Shown here piece after piece: positions 45,732-54,448 of a DNA stretch of 64,000 bases. Position numbers and translations under genes: made by a program. Each line of letters opens with the position of its first letter. Position 1 is the stretch's first letter. The stretch is from NCBI GenBank assembly GCA_963977495.1, contig CAXBOT010000001.1, forward strand, positions 1,054,001 through 1,118,000. Reading direction: 5' to 3'. Origin of the DNA: UBA1672 sp963977495. Its GTDB lineage: Bacteria > Pseudomonadota > Alphaproteobacteria > Micavibrionales > Micavibrionaceae. The notes under the pieces are model-generated. The model ran no database searches and had not been told where the DNA came from. It saw only the letters and a list, made by a program, of their open reading frames with translations.

Positions 45732-47215
45732 TGTGTCTTCCCCTCCAAAGATTTCAGCAAGCGATACTCACTATATGTCCAGCGTCTCCAATCGTCCACA
45801 TCGCTTTTGAGATCATCTTTCATTTCGTCAAGTGTCATGTGATTACTTACATCGGAATAGTAGATATTTTCTTTTTCAAATATTTGAACGTATTCCTCCA
45901 TAGCAGGGATTGCGGCCGCACCTATACGCTTCATATAGTAACGATCCAAATGCACACCGCTGCCAGAAACAAGTTTAGAATGAGTAACATTGTAATGCGC
46001 AATCATTGCCCCGATATTCATAAAACTCGTCACGTATAGAACCGCTAGAGCCGTAATCACATTCGCATTTATCAACCACGTGTTCGATTTATTAAGGATG
46101 CTGCGAATGATGATCCAAGCTAAACCGCAGGCCACTAATCCCATCCAAATAAACGCAGCAACACGCAAATAAGTGAGTGCATAGACTTCCACATAAAGAC
46201 CCGTGCGATATATCGAGGATACGACCAATAAAATATTCTGCGCTATCCATAGATAAATCAGGCCTTGCACTGTTTTTGACCCAGCCACCTCTTGTCCTGC
46301 ATTTTGTGAAATAAGGACAAACAAAGCAGCAAGCAGCGCAGTAACGATCAAAGGATAAGCGCCTTTTTGAGCATACCCCGCATATGTAATTCCATCAGGT
46401 AGTTCACCGCCAGCCCATAGATAATTCATATCCATAAGAGTCTGACAAGCAAACATCAGATTAAAAATCACAAGGGAACGCAGCACTGATTCTTTTGTAA
46501 ATGCCCATTCAGCAAACCCCATTGGCTTTTTCTTTTTATAAAAAACATCGGGTGTTGCCGCCTTTCTTTTTCTCTTTAGCTTTGGCCTTATCACGGCAAA
46601 AACAATAGCCGCCATCACAGCCCAAAAGAACAGACGACCAAAAGAAAACATTTCCAATAAAGCTTTGAAGTCAAATCCTGAGAGCCATTTAGTCACGATC
46701 GGATTTGCGCTCGCAAACAAGAATATAAATACAACTGAAAGGACAATCGGCAAGAACCAGCCACGAAGAAACAACGAAAATCTGTTTGGTGGCATATATC
46801 GGTGTCTATATCTTTGAACACCAATTAGAGCTTTGTTTAAAGGACGCAGAATACGAAAAACAGACGACAACATCTGCCGTGCCCACAGGCTTGCATCATC
46901 TTTCCACCCGCCTTGCGATAAAACGGCCAGACTGACAATCCCAAGTGACATGAGGGCAAAACACAACAAGCTTGTTTTTTCAATTTGTAAAAAGCACTGA
47001 GAAATTGTCAAAAGCAATATTATTTGGCCTAAGCGTGTTTGGATGATCTGTGAATTATGAAGCACGCAAACACCTGATAGAAGCAATCCAAACAGTCCTA
47101 TCGTCCAGCCCGCTTGATGCCCGTAAAACAGAAAATCTGCCAAGGCCGTCAGCCCCAGCATGGATATAATTTTAAACCTGAATGATGTTCGAAATAATGA
47201 AAATATATCTGTCAT
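45728..47215 (-). CDS. DUF4173-like polytopic membrane protein
   Basis: 495 residues from the ATG at 47215, chosen because AGGAAGG lies 9 bases upstream; the frame opens 19 codons earlier. About a dozen hydrophobic segments are visible. The start of the family pattern (ALADFLFYGHQAGWTIGLFGLLL) is close to the N-terminus, and HYNV and WRRWTYSEYRLL lie near the C-terminus. DUF4173/DUF4153 proteins are found next to two-component systems, but their function is not known. It is the first large gene of the operon with the regulator and kinase and may be part of their signal path. Confidence 0.8.
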   Translation of the reverse strand: MTDIFSLFRTSFRFKIISMLGLTALADFLFYGHQAGWTIGLFGLLLSGVCVLHNSQIIQTRLGQIILLLTISQCFLQIEKTSLLCFALMSLGIVSLAVLSQGGWKDDASLWARQMLSSVFRILRPLNKALIGVQRYRHRYMPPNRFSLFLRGWFLPIVLSVVFIFLFASANPIVTKWLSGFDFKALLEMFSFGRLFFWAVMAAIVFAVIRPKLKRKRKAATPDVFYKKKKPMGFAEWAFTKESVLRSLVIFNLMFACQTLMDMNYLWAGGELPDGITYAGYAQKGAYPLIVTALLAALFVLISQNAGQEVAGSKTVQGLIYLWIAQNILLVVSSIYRTGLYVEVYALTYLRVAAFIWMGLVACGLAWIIIRSILNKSNTWLINANVITALAVLYVTSFMNIGAMIAHYNVTHSKLVSGSGVHLDRYYMKRIGAAAIPAMEEYVQIFEKENIYYSDVSNHMTLDEMKDDLKSDVDDWRRWTYSEYRLLKSLEGKTQ

Positions 47216-47415
47216 GGTTTTGTGCCTTCCTGAGTTTTTTGCAATGACAAAATCGGAGAGCGTTTTAAACAAAAATCAGGTTCATCAACCAACCACCATG
47301 CATCACGCTGTACACTGCGCGGCACAACATAAAAAGCCTGCATCAAAATCGGATGCATATGTTTAGATGGTTTTAGTGTGGTCTTAATGCCTGTGTTTTG
47401 AATGTTTTTGCTCAT
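47212..47415 (-). CDS. Small hypothetical protein upstream of the DUF4173-like gene
   Basis: 67 residues from the ATG at 47415. The frame ends with TGA inside ATGA, overlapping the start of the DUF4173-like gene by 4 bases. That is the same overlap type as at the next two junctions of this operon and supports a real gene. It has no membrane segment and no recognised family (starts MSKNIQNTGIKTTL, ends QEGTKP). A ribosome site is weak. Confidence 0.45.
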   Translation of the reverse strand: MSKNIQNTGIKTTLKPSKHMHPILMQAFYVVPRSVQRDAWWLVDEPDFCLKRSPILSLQKTQEGTKP

Positions 47416-47557
47416 AACAAAAGAGTACAAAACCGCTTTGCAGGAATTATGATAGCCTTCCTCAGATATTCAGGAGCTTATGTGCAAAATTTGTGCAGAT
47501 TAATTTTTGATCGCCCAAAACAGTTTATAGAAACGGATATAATAGAAGGTTTTGTAG

Positions 47558-47638
47558 ATGGTGCAGCCCGATAGAGAAACCTCGAACGCTTTATTCAAGG
47601 TTTTTGAGGATTGGAAACAGGTTTTGGATATTATCTAA
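47558..47638 (+). repeat. Attachment-site relic: element-encoded recombinase tail, copy 2
   Basis: Starting at an ATGGTGC core (47558-47564), an in-frame stretch of 26 codons and a stop spells MVQPDRETSNALFKVFEDW followed by KQVLDII. It matches the tail at 39.90 kb and 49.02 kb. The sequence to its left differs from the recombinase gene, so this looks like the left end of an integrated element (attL-like). No start signal is seen, and it is unlikely to be expressed here. Confidence 0.75.
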
Positions 47639-47700
47639 AAGCAGCTTTTCAGCAAAAACAAACTTTTATGAGGAAATGCCTGCCAATTCCAAGATGTACG

Positions 47701-48861
47701 TTATGGTTTGCTCGGGGCGCTTGGCGGAATGCTCTGAAAGATTTGTTCTTCGGTTACAGGGGCCGTGTCTTCTGCTCGACTCAATTCCCTTAATATATCC
47801 CCCACATCATTTTCGTTTCCAGATGAAACATAGGGCGATTCATTCATCTGCCTTTCTTCAAGGCTTCTGGTATCAACAGGATTGCCAAGCACCTGATTGG
47901 CAATGTTACGGCTATCAATTTCTGTCATTCGACCGGGCGGGTCTATTTGGGAAGCATTGGCTGAATTTCTGTAATAGTTATTTCCATCATCCAAAACTTC
48001 TAAAATGAACATACTAGATGTGTCTTGTGCTGTATTATAAAACAATGTTTGTCCGAATATGCCTTCAAATGGATTTCGTTCAGGATTTTTTGTTAACGTC
48101 TCACCGTCAGATTTAAGCTCATCCGCTCTATATCCTTGCAGCGAGCCTATATGGTACGCACCTCCAATATGTATGATGACTTTCGGAGTGTCTTCAGTGC
48201 GTAAAGCATGTTTACCAATTGTCTCTATTTCTGCATCAAATCTATCTTGTCGATCTGGATTTTTTCTGTCACGTAAAGGGTCGCTTGCAACAAGCTCATA
48301 TCCCTGCTCAACTGCAAATCGTACCGCTTCATACATGGGCCTGGCTTCTACCAATACTTGGCCGTTCAACTCTCTGTTTGCTATTTCTATTGCCTGATCC
48401 AGTTCGTCTTGATCTAATTCAATGCTGACGATGACGTTTTCTTTACCGACCAGTTCACCAGCCGCATGAATGGCTGATATATGTGTATAAGCCGCAGCCA
48501 AGGCAGGATTTTCATACTGATCGGGGAGATAATCGTTGAGCGTGTTTTCCGTTTCGGTATCTTCATGAACTTCGCCACTCATTACAAATACGGGCAGATT
48601 TCCACTACTTTTCAAGGCTTGGCTAATATCCCCTTGCACCTGATCATATGTGTCGCGCGCAAACTGGTCATATGCGCCGTGCATGGATTCAGGGTCATTT
48701 ATGGCCTCTTTAACAACAGAAACACCTTCCTGTAATTTTCTATAGCCTTCCTGTATTGTTTCATTGTCCTCAATGGCATCGGAAACAGCGCTCAAAGCCG
48801 CTTCGACAGAATGCTTTAAGTATTGTTGTACCTGCTCTAATGTGCCTGAAGAACCGCTCAT
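47701..48861 (-). CDS. Hypothetical protein with possible EreA/ChaN/TraB-like GExH...GxxH motifs
   Basis: 386 residues with no signal peptide. A helical N-terminal 90 residues precede the strand VFVMSGEVHEDTETEN (about 91-106). Later VIIHIGGAYHIGSL appears (about 235-248). A Gly-Glu-x-His near the start and a second Gly-x-x-His in a beta-strand context recall the EreA/ChaN and TraB/TIKI hydrolase superfamily, but only these two motifs support this. The C-terminal about 100 residues look disordered. The gene alone lies between two attachment-site relics (47.56 and 49.02 kb), so it is probably cargo. Confidence 0.6.
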   Translation of the reverse strand: MSGSSGTLEQVQQYLKHSVEAALSAVSDAIEDNETIQEGYRKLQEGVSVVKEAINDPESMHGAYDQFARDTYDQVQGDISQALKSSGNLPVFVMSGEVHEDTETENTLNDYLPDQYENPALAAAYTHISAIHAAGELVGKENVIVSIELDQDELDQAIEIANRELNGQVLVEARPMYEAVRFAVEQGYELVASDPLRDRKNPDRQDRFDAEIETIGKHALRTEDTPKVIIHIGGAYHIGSLQGYRADELKSDGETLTKNPERNPFEGIFGQTLFYNTAQDTSSMFILEVLDDGNNYYRNSANASQIDPPGRMTEIDSRNIANQVLGNPVDTRSLEERQMNESPYVSSGNENDVGDILRELSRAEDTAPVTEEQIFQSIPPSAPSKP

Positions 48862-49022
48862 ATACCCAATCTTTATTTTTATAGCTTTTCTTTCAACTTA
48901 CAGATTTAATACGGAAAATACAAGCTTTTATAACAGGTATATAGCCAATAAAATCTTTCCAAACTACGATTAGCGTGCCCAAATGCTCGCTTGTAACGTG
49001 CTAAAATTATAGATTTGTTTTA

Positions 49023-49100
49023 ATGGTGCAGCCCGATAGAGACACGTCGAACGCATTATTCAAGGTTTTTGAGGATTGGAATCAAGTTTTGGAAAATTGA
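49023..49100 (+). repeat. Attachment-site relic: element-encoded recombinase tail, copy 3 (probable left end of the 49-62.6 kb element)
   Basis: The core ATGGTGC (49023-49029) opens 25 in-frame codons and a stop, MVQPDRDTSNALFKVFEDW then NQVLEN. To the left there is no recombinase-like sequence. With the recombinase/tRNA junction at 62.59 kb this gives a pair of attachment sites around about 13.6 kb of CBASS-like, mobilization, Shango and recombinase genes. Confidence 0.75.
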
Positions 49101-49114
49101 CTTATACTTGTAAC

Positions 49115-49942
49115 CTATCCGCTTGAAGTTTTTTTAACATATCCTGAACTTTGAGGAATCAACTTTTTAATTTCAATTTCTGCTGCCGTCCATTGCCCTT
49201 GCTTCTCTAAACGCCTCGTTTCATCAATTATCTTTTTGGCTCTTTGAACTTTATCTGCACGGCTTTTGGGCTGCCAAAGTTCAGGTCTAGACTTAATGAA
49301 CTCAAAGAAGCAGTTTTTCAAATCTTTTGGTGGGAAAAAGCCTAAATAGCTAAAATCATATTCAATGATCTGTTTTTCTAAATCAAAAGACTCATATGGA
49401 TATCCATTGCAAGCATTCCAGTATTTAACCAGCCTCACCAACGGTTTTATAAAAAAATTATTATCAGAGTTTTTTTGTATTAGGCTAGCGTTAGAATCTT
49501 TAGGGTCAGTGGACATCCAATGCTGTTCCGTACCATCCTTTTTTGGAATACTGAGTCCATAGATAAAAGTTCTAACCGAGGGTACTAACTCAAATCGAAT
49601 ATGACTTAGTTCAAGCTGAATTACAGGATGACTCTGCGATATTTCCGATCTGGTGTATTTATCGGTTACAAATCGTCTAAGCTTGTCCAAGTACGTCTGC
49701 GGACGAAATCCTGTATTATCAAAAACGACCATATAATCAACATCGGAGCGGCTATCCATATAGCGGGGTAAAATCGTTCCTCTATCAAATGAACCGAAGC
49801 GAAACTGTTCTTTTATATCTGCGCCAAAATAGGCAGAGAGCTTTTCTTTTAAGACTTTTTCTGAACGAACAATACTGCTTTTCTCTGACGAAGACAAAAC
49901 GGCACTTTCAGCTATGCTTTTCAGATACGAAGAAACCGTCAT
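49115..49942 (-). CDS. CD-NTase-like nucleotidyltransferase (CBASS-type), gene 1 of a pair
   Basis: 275 residues. The nucleotidyltransferase core shows G50-S51 in FGSFDRGT, the acidic pair D67-x-D69 in SRSDVDYMVVF, and a third acidic residue E118 in RFELVPS. This is the SMODS/OAS-like fold of enzymes that make cyclic or linear oligonucleotide signals after phage sensing. The C-terminal helical part (KQGQWTAAEIEIKKLIP) resembles other CD-NTases with this neighbour. It overlaps the S-4TM gene by 4 bases. The product nucleotide cannot be read from the sequence. Confidence 0.8.
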   Translation of the reverse strand: MTVSSYLKSIAESAVLSSSEKSSIVRSEKVLKEKLSAYFGADIKEQFRFGSFDRGTILPRYMDSRSDVDYMVVFDNTGFRPQTYLDKLRRFVTDKYTRSEISQSHPVIQLELSHIRFELVPSVRTFIYGLSIPKKDGTEQHWMSTDPKDSNASLIQKNSDNNFFIKPLVRLVKYWNACNGYPYESFDLEKQIIEYDFSYLGFFPPKDLKNCFFEFIKSRPELWQPKSRADKVQRAKKIIDETRRLEKQGQWTAAEIEIKKLIPQSSGYVKKTSSG

Positions 49943-50715
49943 TTATCTTCCTCTTTCTTTTCCAGCGAACTTCGAATAGCATTCCACTCAGATGATAGTC
50001 TTTCATTATGTTGATTAAATGTTTTGGAGCAAAGAAGTATAGAAGCGGTAGCTTTTAACTTTTCATACATAATCAGCTTTTCTATAGCGGACACATCGAA
50101 ACCCTTATCTGTTGTATTCAAAATTCTATAAACATCATCATAAAAAGCAGACGATTTATGCTTAAGCCACTCCAGTTTTATCCATTTAGAAAACACTCCT
50201 TCACTAAACAATACACTTGAGAACACTACAAGCCAGTCCAAGTCAGACCCTCTATACACGAGGCACGGAAGCCAAATAAGAAAATAGGCAATTGATATCG
50301 GGCGAATAACTTTGAGCATTAAAGAAGTTATTGATCGAGTAAAAAAAGTATTTTCTAGCAACTGAAATGCGGCACGTCTTATCGAACCTGTTTCTGAGTT
50401 GTTATAGTACCCTCTGGTTCTGTCTTCTATTAAGCTGATGTCAAAGGCAGCGCTCATGAAGTCAGATACTCGCTTATTCTCAGCCTTAGGAAACAAAAAA
50501 AGATGAAAAAAGTGATTTAAAGAGAACAACAACAAAGAAGTACATAAAAATAACACCTGCATTATGTCGTGGTATTCTGGCTCTTGAACAAACAAAAGTG
50601 CGAACGATAAAACTCCTCCAACAATAAATAACCAGAAGACTATCTTTTCCAGCAGTTCAGCTTGACTATAATAGCTCTCGTTAATTGGATCTGATTTGCC
50701 CCCTATAATACCCAT
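49939..50715 (-). CDS. S-4TM family putative pore-forming effector
   Basis: 258 residues with four hydrophobic segments at about 26-43, 52-75, 137-153 and 160-176. Between segments 2 and 3 lies the family motif DRTRGYYNN (98-106). Proteins of this family sit next to CBASS-like nucleotidyltransferases and are predicted to open or form a membrane pore once activated, killing the cell. It lies between two nucleotidyltransferase genes: 4 bases after the upstream one and overlapping the downstream one by 4 bases. Confidence 0.85.
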   Translation of the reverse strand: MGIIGGKSDPINESYYSQAELLEKIVFWLFIVGGVLSFALLFVQEPEYHDIMQVLFLCTSLLLFSLNHFFHLFLFPKAENKRVSDFMSAAFDISLIEDRTRGYYNNSETGSIRRAAFQLLENTFFTRSITSLMLKVIRPISIAYFLIWLPCLVYRGSDLDWLVVFSSVLFSEGVFSKWIKLEWLKHKSSAFYDDVYRILNTTDKGFDVSAIEKLIMYEKLKATASILLCSKTFNQHNERLSSEWNAIRSSLEKKEEDK

Positions 50716-50719
50716 GATT

Positions 50720-51652
50720 TTACACTCCTGCTAGCAAACCACGACTTGCCTGTTGCCCCAATGGTGATTGCTGTAATGATGGAAATTGTGACCCAAAGAT
50801 ATTTTTCCAGTGAATTTCGGCCATGAGTGGCTGATCGGCATGCTCATAAATACAAGCCTGAACTGCTTCATTATAAGCGGCCTGTGCTTTCCTTTGCCAG
50901 CCATCGCCAAAAGAAATTACCTCACCATGCGTTAACGTTAACTGGTTATAACGCAGAAGAAATTCAAAAAAATCTCTAACCAACCAATCATGCCAATATG
51001 TAGGGGAATTTAAAGATTCCTCTAGACAATGCCATTGCTGAACAAAATAGTATGCTGCGTATTCTAAAATTATTGACGGCAGAGGAACGTCCTGCATCCT
51101 TTTCCATACCTTTGCATATTTAATTAAGTGCTTTATATGCCCATTCGTAGCCGTATCCGCTTGTTGCAAATTCATTGCCTCTTCGACCGGATTTGTTGGT
51201 TTCCACCTTCCACCACTCGAGGTGTCCGCTATGTATATTTGCCCTCCGAGAACAAATGCGGGTACAACCTCAAAAGTACGTGATTGATAATCTACAATAA
51301 TGGCTGGGCCATCTGCTTTAATTATTGTATTCGGAAACGTCTGTAGAAGTGTTGTTCTCACATCCTGCAACAATGCGCTTTGCCCGCCCGCTTGATAAAT
51401 TGAATATCTTTCAAATAGATCAACTGGCAAAAAGTACATCAGGTCAATGTCAGATGTTGGACGGATAGAAGTTTTCTTTGCGTATGATCCTGTAATTAAA
51501 ATATTCCTTAAATCAAATTCACCTCCGTAGTACACCGAATGTAAGCAGCGTCCAACCCTCTCAGCCTTACCAAGAGCGTCGTCATGTTCTTCTGAGCGCA
51601 ATACTATATTACGTTGAAATGCTCCAAAGTGTGCAGTTACGTAATTCCACAT
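50720..51652 (-). CDS. CD-NTase-like nucleotidyltransferase (CBASS-type), gene 2 of a pair
   Basis: 310 residues. The core shows G55-S56 in ITGSYAKKTSIRPTSDID, the pair D68-x-D70, and a third acidic residue E128 in TFEVVPAF. The C-terminal helical part is OAS-like (SMODS domain). It is the first gene of the trio and lies 4 bases before the S-4TM gene. Its sequence is clearly different from the 275-residue enzyme, so the two are not a recent duplication. All catalytic residues look intact in both, which is unusual: CBASS normally has one cyclase. Confidence 0.82.
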   Translation of the reverse strand: MWNYVTAHFGAFQRNIVLRSEEHDDALGKAERVGRCLHSVYYGGEFDLRNILITGSYAKKTSIRPTSDIDLMYFLPVDLFERYSIYQAGGQSALLQDVRTTLLQTFPNTIIKADGPAIIVDYQSRTFEVVPAFVLGGQIYIADTSSGGRWKPTNPVEEAMNLQQADTATNGHIKHLIKYAKVWKRMQDVPLPSIILEYAAYYFVQQWHCLEESLNSPTYWHDWLVRDFFEFLLRYNQLTLTHGEVISFGDGWQRKAQAAYNEAVQACIYEHADQPLMAEIHWKNIFGSQFPSLQQSPLGQQASRGLLAGV

Positions 51653-51910
51653 AAATTTTCCTTTTAAAATTCAGCGTGTGCTGAAATTTTTATATGAACG
51701 ATTATAGTTAAAGGCAGAATATGCCTTTTTTCCCAAATACTCCCTAAGCTACGAGTCTCGTAAAAACAACATATAGTGTATCGAACGCAACAAATCAACA
51801 ACATATTGTGTTTAATGGTTTTTCAGATATCAAATCATTTAGAGGGGCTCTACGGAGTGCCTTCTTTATAAGCGCCCAGTTTTCTGCGCAATCATGCCTA
51901 TCATGAAGGC
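51653..51910. other. Divergent promoter region and possible oriT before mobC
   Basis: 258 bases between the CBASS-like trio and mobC. A hairpin at 51705-51726 (AAGGCA...TGCCTT then T run) and an imperfect stem GGCTC-TACG-GAG at 51845-51862 are visible. The latter resembles the terminator at 32.67 kb. An origin of transfer is expected near mobC, but I cannot identify a nic site. Confidence 0.35.
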
Positions 51911-52291
51911 ATGAGCAATGACATCAAGACAAAAAAGCCAACACCGTTTTCCTTACGCCTCAGCGTTGAGGAACGGCAGCTATTAGAAGAGCTGGCAGGA
52001 ACAAAACCACTCGGTGCATATATTCGTGAAATCCTTCTGAGTAATGCCAAACCGCGCAGAGGCCGAACATCTCGCCCCAAGGAAGACAACATCATCCTTG
52101 CGCAGATTTTAGCACAGCTCGGCGCGTCACGCCTCTCCAACAACATCAATCAACTGGCCAGAGCCGCAAACACGGGAAGCTTGCTTGTCACCGATGACGT
52201 GTTGCATGACCTTAATGAGGCTGTTCAGAATATCGCTTTCATCAAAGAAACCCTCATTAAAGTTCTTGGCCTAAGAGATGAATGCACATGA
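51911..52291 (+). CDS. mobC: MobC-like mobilization accessory protein
   Basis: 126 residues. A basic N-terminus and a ribbon-helix-helix-like part (FSLRLSVEERQLLEELAG) are followed by ASRLSNNINQLARAANTGSL, the MobC-type segment, and a helical tail. MobC proteins help the relaxase open DNA at oriT. It overlaps the relaxase gene by 10 bases. Both show the element is mobilizable by a conjugation machine located elsewhere; no type IV secretion genes are in the window. Confidence 0.85.
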   Translation: MSNDIKTKKPTPFSLRLSVEERQLLEELAGTKPLGAYIREILLSNAKPRRGRTSRPKEDNIILAQILAQLGASRLSNNINQLARAANTGSLLVTDDVLHDLNEAVQNIAFIKETLIKVLGLRDECT

Positions 52292-53565
52292 TTATTGAAG
52301 GCAATCAAAGAGGCCATGCAAAGCAGCTCGCCAATCACTTGCTAAATGATCGGGATAATGACCATGTTACCGTCCATGAAATCACGGGATTTTCATCCGA
52401 AACCGTCCACGGCGCATTTCAGGAAATTCAAGCCACAAGCCGCGCAACACGCTGCACGCAATTCCTGTTCTCCGTCTCTCTCAATCCCCCGCAGGATGAA
52501 ATTGCAACCAATGAAAATTTTGAAAAAGCCCTGAGCGACATTGAGCAAAAAATGGGTCTTGAAGGACAGCCGCGTGTTGTCGTCTTCCATGAAAAAGAAG
52601 GACGGCGGCACGCGCACTGTGTCTGGTCACGCATTGATGCGCAAAACATGACGGCCATAAACCTGCCATTTTACAAAAAGAAACTGAATGAAATTTCCAA
52701 GGATATTTATCTTGAACAGGGCTGGAACATGCCCAAAGGTTTTATTGATAAGCAATACACAAACCCGCTCAACTTCACGCGTGAAGAGTGGCAACAGGCC
52801 AAACGCCAAGATGATGATCCGCGCATGATAAAGCATATCTTCAAGCATGCTTGGGGTGCTTCTGATGATGCTAAATCATTCGCGCATGCTCTGCAAAATC
52901 ACGGTTTTACTCTTGTACGTGGAGATCGACGCGGATTTGTTGCCGTGGATTATAAGGGCGAAGTCTATTCCCTTAGCCGTTGGACAGGATTAAAAACCCG
53001 CGCCCTGAATGCTCGTCTGAAACAGGAAGATTTACCATCCGTGCAGCAAGCAAAAACCAAGATTGCCGAAATCATGACCGATGCTCTTCAAAAACATATC
53101 AAAGATGTGCGGCATGAGCGCAGTAAGAAGTATCAACCACTTAAGAGCGCGCTTTTAAATCTTCGGGAGCGTCACCGTTCAGAGCGTTCATCATTAGAAC
53201 TAAGGCATAATGAACGTCAGAGACATGAAGAAACGCAGCGCCAAGAACGTATGCCAAGATGGTTTAAAGGCGTGCTTGCCCGTATAACCGGCAAGCATCG
53301 CCGCATACAGGAAGAGAACAGACAAAACGCGCTGAAATGCCAAGCCAGAGACCAGAAGGAAAAGCACGAGCTTATCATCAAACAATTACAGGAGCGCGGC
53401 CGCCTGCAAGATCATGTTCAAAACCTCCGCCAGCAGCATAATGAAACGATGTTACAAATGCGCAAAGACATAGGCACGTATATGGAGATGAAAGAGAAAA
53501 ACAGCCCCGAATCCATTCAATTTAAAACTGAACAGCAAGAACACAGCGGGTATGCGATGGAGTGA
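52282..53565 (+). CDS. Relaxase (MobA/VirD2-like mobilization nuclease)
   Basis: 427 residues. The N-terminal domain has the HUH-type metal motif in HEKEGRRHAHCVWSRID (about residues 99-116) and the strand VVVFHEK before it. The N-terminal region (GHAKQLANHLLNDRDNDHV) matches an alphaproteobacterial relaxase group in which the usual catalytic Tyr is not obvious. The C-terminal half is a long basic coiled coil (about 270-410). It should nick oriT and lead DNA transfer. It follows mobC with an overlap. Confidence 0.85.
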   Translation: MHMIIEGNQRGHAKQLANHLLNDRDNDHVTVHEITGFSSETVHGAFQEIQATSRATRCTQFLFSVSLNPPQDEIATNENFEKALSDIEQKMGLEGQPRVVVFHEKEGRRHAHCVWSRIDAQNMTAINLPFYKKKLNEISKDIYLEQGWNMPKGFIDKQYTNPLNFTREEWQQAKRQDDDPRMIKHIFKHAWGASDDAKSFAHALQNHGFTLVRGDRRGFVAVDYKGEVYSLSRWTGLKTRALNARLKQEDLPSVQQAKTKIAEIMTDALQKHIKDVRHERSKKYQPLKSALLNLRERHRSERSSLELRHNERQRHEETQRQERMPRWFKGVLARITGKHRRIQEENRQNALKCQARDQKEKHELIIKQLQERGRLQDHVQNLRQQHNETMLQMRKDIGTYMEMKEKNSPESIQFKTEQQEHSGYAME

Positions 53566-53598
53566 ACATAATAATAAAGGTAGATGACGTTTAATTTA

Positions 53599-54345
53599 TT
53601 AAAAAAAACTCTTAAGTAGATTGTAAAAACCTAAAAATGCTTCGGTCAAAGCATATAACGTTATGATAAAGAAAGTTAATGCGCTAATAACACTAATTAT
53701 AGGGTGCTGCTTAAATTTTGAAATAATCTGCGAAGCCAAAGAGGAAGAAGAGATATCTTGCGTAGGAGGATGGCTTTTATGTAGTACACCACAGTGTTTA
53801 AAATGTTCTTTGTATACCTCAAATAAACTGTCTTTTCTTAGAACGTGTTCATTGATTGCAAGTGTAGAATTTTCTTCATAAGGAAAGCCATTGCTTTTTC
53901 CTGACCAAATTCCACTGATGTTAGAAAGATAATATAATGCATCTAATGCATCTTCTCTTTCATAATTTGACTGTTCACATATCTCATCAACTGTAACACT
54001 TTCTTTTAGTTTTTCTGGATATAACTTTTTTAAAATCTGGAAAAAACATTCCATCATTTCAATAAGATTTTCAGATTTTTTTGATTTTACAAGTGGTAGA
54101 GCATAAGGAGAAATTAGGTAAAAGACATGCGATTTATCATGCTCAATCCATCGCTCTGTATAATCTAGTGAATCAAGAATATCCATTTCTTCGGGGTGAT
54201 TTGCCCGATACTTAACTTTATTCACTTGCGGGGGCGTTCCCTGTAATTCATCAAAAAGGTTTCTAAGGCACTGAATTTTATCTGAACCTAGCACTTTTAT
54301 TACTTTTGTAATCTGCTTGTCATACTTATCTTTTTTAATAGACAT
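53599..54345 (-). CDS. Hypothetical protein with C-terminal membrane segment
   Basis: 248 residues. A possible winged-helix-like stretch lies at about 120-150 (VTVDEICEQSNYEREDALDALYYL read in parts). A hydrophobic segment near the C-terminus (about 215-237, ISVISALTFFIITLYAL) would anchor it in the membrane with the rest in the cytoplasm. I recognise no family. It lies 103 bases downstream of the Shango-type helicase on the same strand, so it could be an accessory part or an independent gene. Confidence 0.6.
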   Translation of the reverse strand: MSIKKDKYDKQITKVIKVLGSDKIQCLRNLFDELQGTPPQVNKVKYRANHPEEMDILDSLDYTERWIEHDKSHVFYLISPYALPLVKSKKSENLIEMMECFFQILKKLYPEKLKESVTVDEICEQSNYEREDALDALYYLSNISGIWSGKSNGFPYEENSTLAINEHVLRKDSLFEVYKEHFKHCGVLHKSHPPTQDISSSSLASQIISKFKQHPIISVISALTFFIITLYALTEAFLGFYNLLKSFF

Positions 54346-54448
54346 TTTTTCCTCTTAAAGTGCAAGATATCTGAAATCCGTTCCATTAAACCACAAGAGC
54401 AACCCCTTGTGGGGAAGACGATGGGATGAAGAATAATAAATACTTCTT

